From Sordaria brevicollis (taxonomy: Eukaryota > Ascomycota > Sordariomycetes > Sordariales > Sordariaceae), in the NCBI GenBank assembly GCA_033439795.1, contig JAUTDP010000001.1, positions 62,001 to 126,000 of the forward strand: 64,000 nucleotides of DNA. Reading direction: 5' to 3'. Below, piece after piece: positions 60,430 through 64,000 of the stretch. The stretch's first letter is position 1. The number at the start of each line of letters is the position of its first letter. The notes below the pieces were generated by a model. The model saw nothing but the letters and a program-made list of their open reading frames with translations. It had not been told where the DNA came from and ran no database searches. A program made the position numbers and the translations under genes.

Positions 60430-61468
60430 AGGGTAAAAAGGCTTCGATAACGACTTTAAATAAAAAGAAGAATTGGGTATAAATTTTAATATAGGAAATC
60501 TATTTCCTAATTAAATTCGGGAAGGTTATCGAGAATAGTTTAATTAATTAGAACGGGTATAAGGAATAGGTATATATTAAATTTATTAATAATATACGTA
60601 ACGAATTCGGTATTATTCCTAATAATTAATAGATATATAATAAAATTAATTATTTAAGGAAGAAATAGCGCGCTTAATATACTCTTAAATCGTTATTTGG
60701 ATTCGGTTTTAATCTTAATATTAGTATATTAATTATAAAGGATAACGTTTAGGAATAGATAATTGAAGTTAATATACTATATTAATATAAATATAATATA
60801 AGTAAATTAATTAAATATAATAAGCCTATAAAGAGGTTAATCAATTTCGTAAATAGAGTTTCCTATACCGTAAATTTATAAAATAAGCCTTTATTAATAA
60901 TTAGGGAACTATTAGGGAATATACGGTAATTTTAGGCCAATTATTATCGATTAGGGAAGTATAATAAATAAATCCCCCGCTAGATTTATTAACCGACGAA
61001 AATAATAAAGATATATTTATCCCCGCCTATATAAGGGATAATAATTTAAAGAAGTCGGCCGTTAATAATTAAAATCCTAAGAAGAAAAAGAGGAAAAGTA
61101 ATAATAAAGTTATTATAGAGAGTTTAAAAAATTTAACGACCGCGTTATTAAAAGAGAATAACGATTGCGACTATAATTATATTAAGAGGGTAATTATCGA
61201 AGAGAAAAAGGCGGAAGGGGAATAGTTAAATAAAGCGTTCGATATTTTTAATTGGGATTAGGAGGAGAAGGTCGATAACGACGTTATTAAAGCTATTTTT
61301 ACTAAATAGTAATTTTTTAAAGCTAAAGTTAACGTATTTATAAGGATATTATAAAAAAGAAGGGAATATTATTTTAAAAAGGTAAAGAGGAGAATTAAAA
61401 CGGAAAGGGATAGAAGAGAAATAGAATTTGAACTTTTATTAAATTTGCTAATTAACCCTACCCTATAA
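60430..61468 (+). pseudogene. Myb/SANT-like accessory protein pseudogene of the Harbinger element
   Basis: Reading frames on + with RIP-type stops give pieces that fit the Myb/SANT-like domain proteins of PIF/Harbinger elements. These include an NINYLRKK-type helix after IRNEFGIIPNN (about 60595-60665, frame of 60639), an aromatic GFGFNLN-type stretch near 60705, and KDNV followed by a mutated WEQ-like word near 60740. A second frame (codons in phase with 61466) gives PPLDLLTDENNKDIFIPAYI, a basic KKKKRK nuclear-localisation-like run near 61085, and a charged helical C-terminus ending FELLLNLLINPTL before TAA at 61466. The frame change near 60900-60960 could be a lost intron boundary or decay. 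In this superfamily the protein helps the transposase bind DNA and enter the nucleus. Start unknown. Confidence 0.5.
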
Positions 61469-62237
61469 TAGTATTAAAAGAGCGCTATATTTTAACGCTA
61501 TTAATGGGGTAGTTTAATAGTTTATATAGGAACGGGAGCGGGATGTAGGGCGACCCCGGATTTTTTTTATTTTATCGATTTAATATATTTTTTTAATACC
61601 TTTATATTACTATTAAAAAAATTATATATATATAAAAAATATACCGTTGTAATCGCTAAATTAAATTAAATCGATATATTTAATTGTTATTAATTTTAAT
61701 AAAATTTTATAAGTAATATAAATATTGAAAGTAGTATTGCGATTTTGGTTTATATGGTATAGCGGGAGTTAAAACTGCGCTAATATAATTTAATATATTA
61801 AATTTATTTATTTAAAATCTAAAATATTTTGAAATCGAAGGTATAAAACTCTGGTATTTATATTCGGTTGTTTATACTCTAGTACTCTAATACTCTAGTA
61901 TATACTCTAGATTATTATTTATATTATTATTTAAATTATTATTTAGATTATTATTTAGATTATTATTATTTTAATAAATTTAATTAATTTAGGAAGTGGT
62001 TTAGGTATATAACGTATTTCCCCTCCTCCTCCCTCCTCCTTTATCCTTTAACCTTTTATATATTTATACTTCCCTTCTTTTACGTAATTTATTATAATAA
62101 CCCCTCTACATTTTCTTTATAATACGTTTACGATATTATACTATATATCCCTTTACTCTGCTATTGAATTCAATTTAGGTAAAATTATTCCCCCCTCCCC
62201 CTCCTCCTTTATAATTTAAATTAATACCCCCTACCAA
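61469..62237. other. Intergenic part of the Harbinger element
   Basis: AT-rich DNA between the two converging genes. It includes short tandem repeats at about 61873-61980 (tactctag, then attatttagatt units) and pyrimidine-rich stretches near 62020-62200. An island around 61525-61560 (aacgggagcgggatgtaggg) keeps higher GC. No gene recognised. Confidence 0.6.
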
Positions 62238-63413
62238 TTATTTTTCGGTTTTTATTACGTCGTTAAACGTTAATACCTCATCCTTATTAATGACCGTTCG
62301 AAATATATCGAGAAAATTATTATATTAGAGCAACCAATTTAGGATCCCCGCCGTCGTTAAAATAATTTTACTCTATATTAAAATATTAAAGCTAAGGGTT
62401 ATATAATGGATTTTAAAGGTCCCTTTTAATTTACTAATTTATTTTTTAATAATAATACGGGTTTAATTATAGCGAAGGTTATATAATTCTTCGAAGGTTA
62501 TTAATTTAAGCCCTACCTTCTCGCTCTCTTTTAAATAATATCGAATATTTCGATAGGGTATAAGTAATTTATTATTATAATTATATTTAGTATTAGTAAA
62601 ATAAAACCAACCGGATAGGATTTTAAATCTTTAATTGAAAGCGTTATTTAAAATTTATATATCGTTAGCTAAACCCTCCTAATTAAATATTACGAAGGTT
62701 AATATACTTTCGAAAGTATAAGTAATTAATATATTAATTAATAACCCCCCTTTCCTATTATATTATAATTTTTACCGGTCTATATTTATTTTAATTAAGA
62801 AGTACGAATTATCGAGAGCGCCTAATACCTTTTTAAATTCGTATAGTTTAAAGTTAGCCGCGATAATACGTAGGGTTATAAATTTAAGAAATCGAATTTT
62901 ATAGTAGGTAAGGATAAAATAGGTATTTAAAATTTTATAAAAAGCTTTATTTATATAGTATTTTAATATAGTAAATAAAATCTCGAAGAAAAATCTATTT
63001 ATTTTTAATTAATTTATATATAGTATTTAAATTATAGCCTATTAAGTAATTCGCTAATTGAAAGATTATCCCCTAGCTAATTATAAATATAAATATTAAT
63101 ACCTTTTCGTATATAAATACGATTCGAATATTAAATAACGTAATATAGGTAGTTAATTAGTATATTATAGTATAAAAAGTATGCGGCGCTATACGTATTA
63201 AATTTCTAAAACGACCCGGGTATTTATAGAGAAGGTCTTTAGTAGTAAAAATTCTTTTATACCCGTATAAATTTATAAGTATACGAGGGTTCTAATACGT
63301 TAAAGAGATTACTAATATTATAACGACTATTTATAATACTTTTCTACGCAATTTACAACGTTGGCGGCGTTATAAAAGTATTAAAGTAGTTCGAAGGGAG
63401 GGTATATTAGCAT
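62238..63413 (-). pseudogene. Harbinger DDE transposase pseudogene
   Basis: One minus-strand frame runs from the stop at 62238-62240 back to at least 62822 with family-typical order. GALDNSYF sits at the first catalytic Asp (codon 62811-62813); a YNRKG-like word follows. The second Asp is at 62661-62663 in LANDIQILNNAF, then comes SGWFYF, and LLIPYRNIRYYLKE matches the conserved PYRG-RYHL block. FEELYNLRYN precedes RIIIKK-ISKLKG, where the family has the catalytic Glu (VIER-FG-LK); its codon 62445-62447 now reads AAA, Lys, consistent with G-to-A. Further upstream pieces (PGRFRNLIRIAPHTFY-like) extend to about 63240. The ATG at 63413 is only a guess. Several stops replace Gln or Trp codons. 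Confidence 0.8.
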
Positions 63414-63657
63414 TGGTGGTTACGACGAGGGTAGTTACGTAGTTTAGAAAAATGACAAATATCGATTTTAAAAAGGAATTTCCGTAGTTTTGAGGTGCGG
63501 AAGTGGTTTATGGAATTTTCATGAGGAATATAATTATCTAATTGGTTAGGAGGTCGTAAAGTGGGTTAGAAATTTCAAGAGACAATTTTGGTGCGATTTC
63601 TAGGCGGAACTAGTCCCTAGGCATTCGAACGGGCTTCTGAAATCCTGTTTCTGAACC

Positions 63658-63694
63658 TTTCAGAAGGCCATTTCCCAGATTGCCGAACGCACCC
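63658..63694 (-). repeat. Right terminal inverted repeat of the Harbinger element
   Basis: 37 bp, exact complement of the left end, followed by TTA. A 107-codon minus frame from 63983 to 63660 runs across this repeat, a tRNA-like sequence and the outer element, and is not a gene. Confidence 0.92.
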
Positions 63695-63792
63695 TTAGTG
63701 GTCTTCGACTTCGAAGGCGGCGGGCGGGGGACTTTGGCTTCAAAGTCCGGATGAAGGCATTCACAACCGCGTGAAACTTTTCGCGCGAAAAA

Positions 63793-63868
63793 AAACCATT
63801 ACCACCTGGAATCGAACTGGCGACTCCACGAGAGACAGCGACGACAAGAACCATTGAGCCACTGGCCC
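63793..63868 (-). repeat. tRNA-like sequence (SINE-like or tRNA pseudogene), minus strand
   Basis: On the minus strand an A box, tggctcaatggt (63861 down to 63850, 11 of 12 consensus positions), is followed 43 nt later by a B box, agttcgattcc (63818 down to 63808, 10 of 11). The spacing is that of a tRNA. The T stem and acceptor arm do not pair and the anticodon loop is uncertain (ctgtctc would give GUC). Probably a tRNA-derived SINE piece within the outer element. Confidence 0.5.
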
Positions 63869-63944
63869 AATTGATCGAAAGCGGACTTCGTTCTTTCCTT
63901 TTATATAGGGCCGTGAAGGTTAACCGGGGGAAAGAATCCCTGAG

Positions 63945-63976
63945 CAACAACGCTTGGTAACGCAACAACGCTTGGT
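63945..63976. repeat. Right inverted repeat of the outer element (two 18-bp-spaced motifs)
   Basis: caacaacgcttggt occurs at 63945-63958 and 63963-63976, the reverse complement of 59783-59796. The element probably continues past the window edge; a further related word, aaggcttgttg, lies at 63985-63995. Confidence 0.65.
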
Positions 63977-64000
63977 GACACAATAAGGCTTGTTGAAATC

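Larger units (their letters stand above)
59950..63694. mobile_element. PIF/Harbinger-type DNA transposon, 3745 bp, RIP-mutated interior
   Basis: Perfect 37-bp inverted repeats: the left begins gggtgcgttcggcaatctgg (59950-59986), the right is its complement at 63658-63694. TTA is duplicated on both sides (59947-59949, 63695-63697), the hallmark of PIF/Harbinger. A second, imperfect inverted pair lies further in (60082-60105 and 63622-63645, ggatttcag-agcc). It carries two convergent decayed genes, the usual pair for this superfamily: a Myb/SANT-like protein on + and a DDE transposase on -. The interior is CpA-poor, while the outer 100-250 bp keep normal composition. Not competent for transposition because both genes are broken. 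Confidence 0.9.

Noticed and set aside
63660..63983. 107-codon minus-strand frame, the longest in the window
   Set aside because: It reads across the outer motifs, a tRNA-like sequence, the TTA junction and the Harbinger end, so it is a chance fusion of non-coding repeats.

Overview
The window is not ordinary gene space. Positions 1 to about 55,080 are a head-to-tail array of nuclear ribosomal DNA units, all on the + strand. Every unit has been so heavily altered by C-to-T and G-to-A transitions that it is AT-rich and barely recognisable. The loss of CpA/TpG with much better survival of CpG is the signature of repeat-induced point mutation (RIP), so the host is most likely a filamentous ascomycete (Pezizomycotina). 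What survives of ITS1, 5.8S and ITS2 looks Sordariomycete-like to me, but that placement is weak. I see no intact protein-coding gene anywhere.

Array layout: the window opens about 472 nt inside an 18S gene. Five complete start-to-start periods follow (9606, 9622, 9671, 9632 and 9641 bp), then a sixth unit that breaks off in its intergenic spacer. Each unit reads 18S (1796 nt), ITS1 (189), 5.8S (157), ITS2 (151), 28S (about 3336) and an IGS of about 4.0 kb. The rRNA gene lengths are the same in all copies. Length varies only in the IGS, in its poly-T tract and AT-rich minisatellites. A conserved TATA-like block about 0.6 kb upstream of each 18S is the best candidate for the RNA polymerase I start. 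No 5S gene was seen.

From 55,081 to 59,620 lies a mosaic of short repeats and transposon relics: two 169-bp tandem repeats, two hairpin-bearing repeats 164 bp apart, a tRNA-like (SINE-like) sequence, an AT microsatellite interrupted by a 408-bp MITE, and a 2.1-kb LTR retrotransposon (223-bp LTRs, 5-bp target duplication) that carries only a decayed gag. A double-hairpin sequence and an unidentified RIP-altered stretch follow.

From 59,621 to 64,000, a 3745-bp PIF/Harbinger-type DNA transposon (37-bp inverted repeats, TTA target duplication) sits in a 12-bp tandem repeat inside what looks like a second inverted-repeat element. It carries two convergent ruined genes: a Myb/SANT-like protein (+) and a DDE transposase (-) in which the presumed catalytic Glu now reads Lys.

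Taken together, this is the edge of a dead nucleolus-organiser-like array bordered by a transposon graveyard. Long repeats (rDNA, transposon interiors) are heavily mutated, while most repeats below roughly 400 bp (LTRs, MITE, terminal repeats) are nearly untouched, as the known length threshold of RIP predicts.
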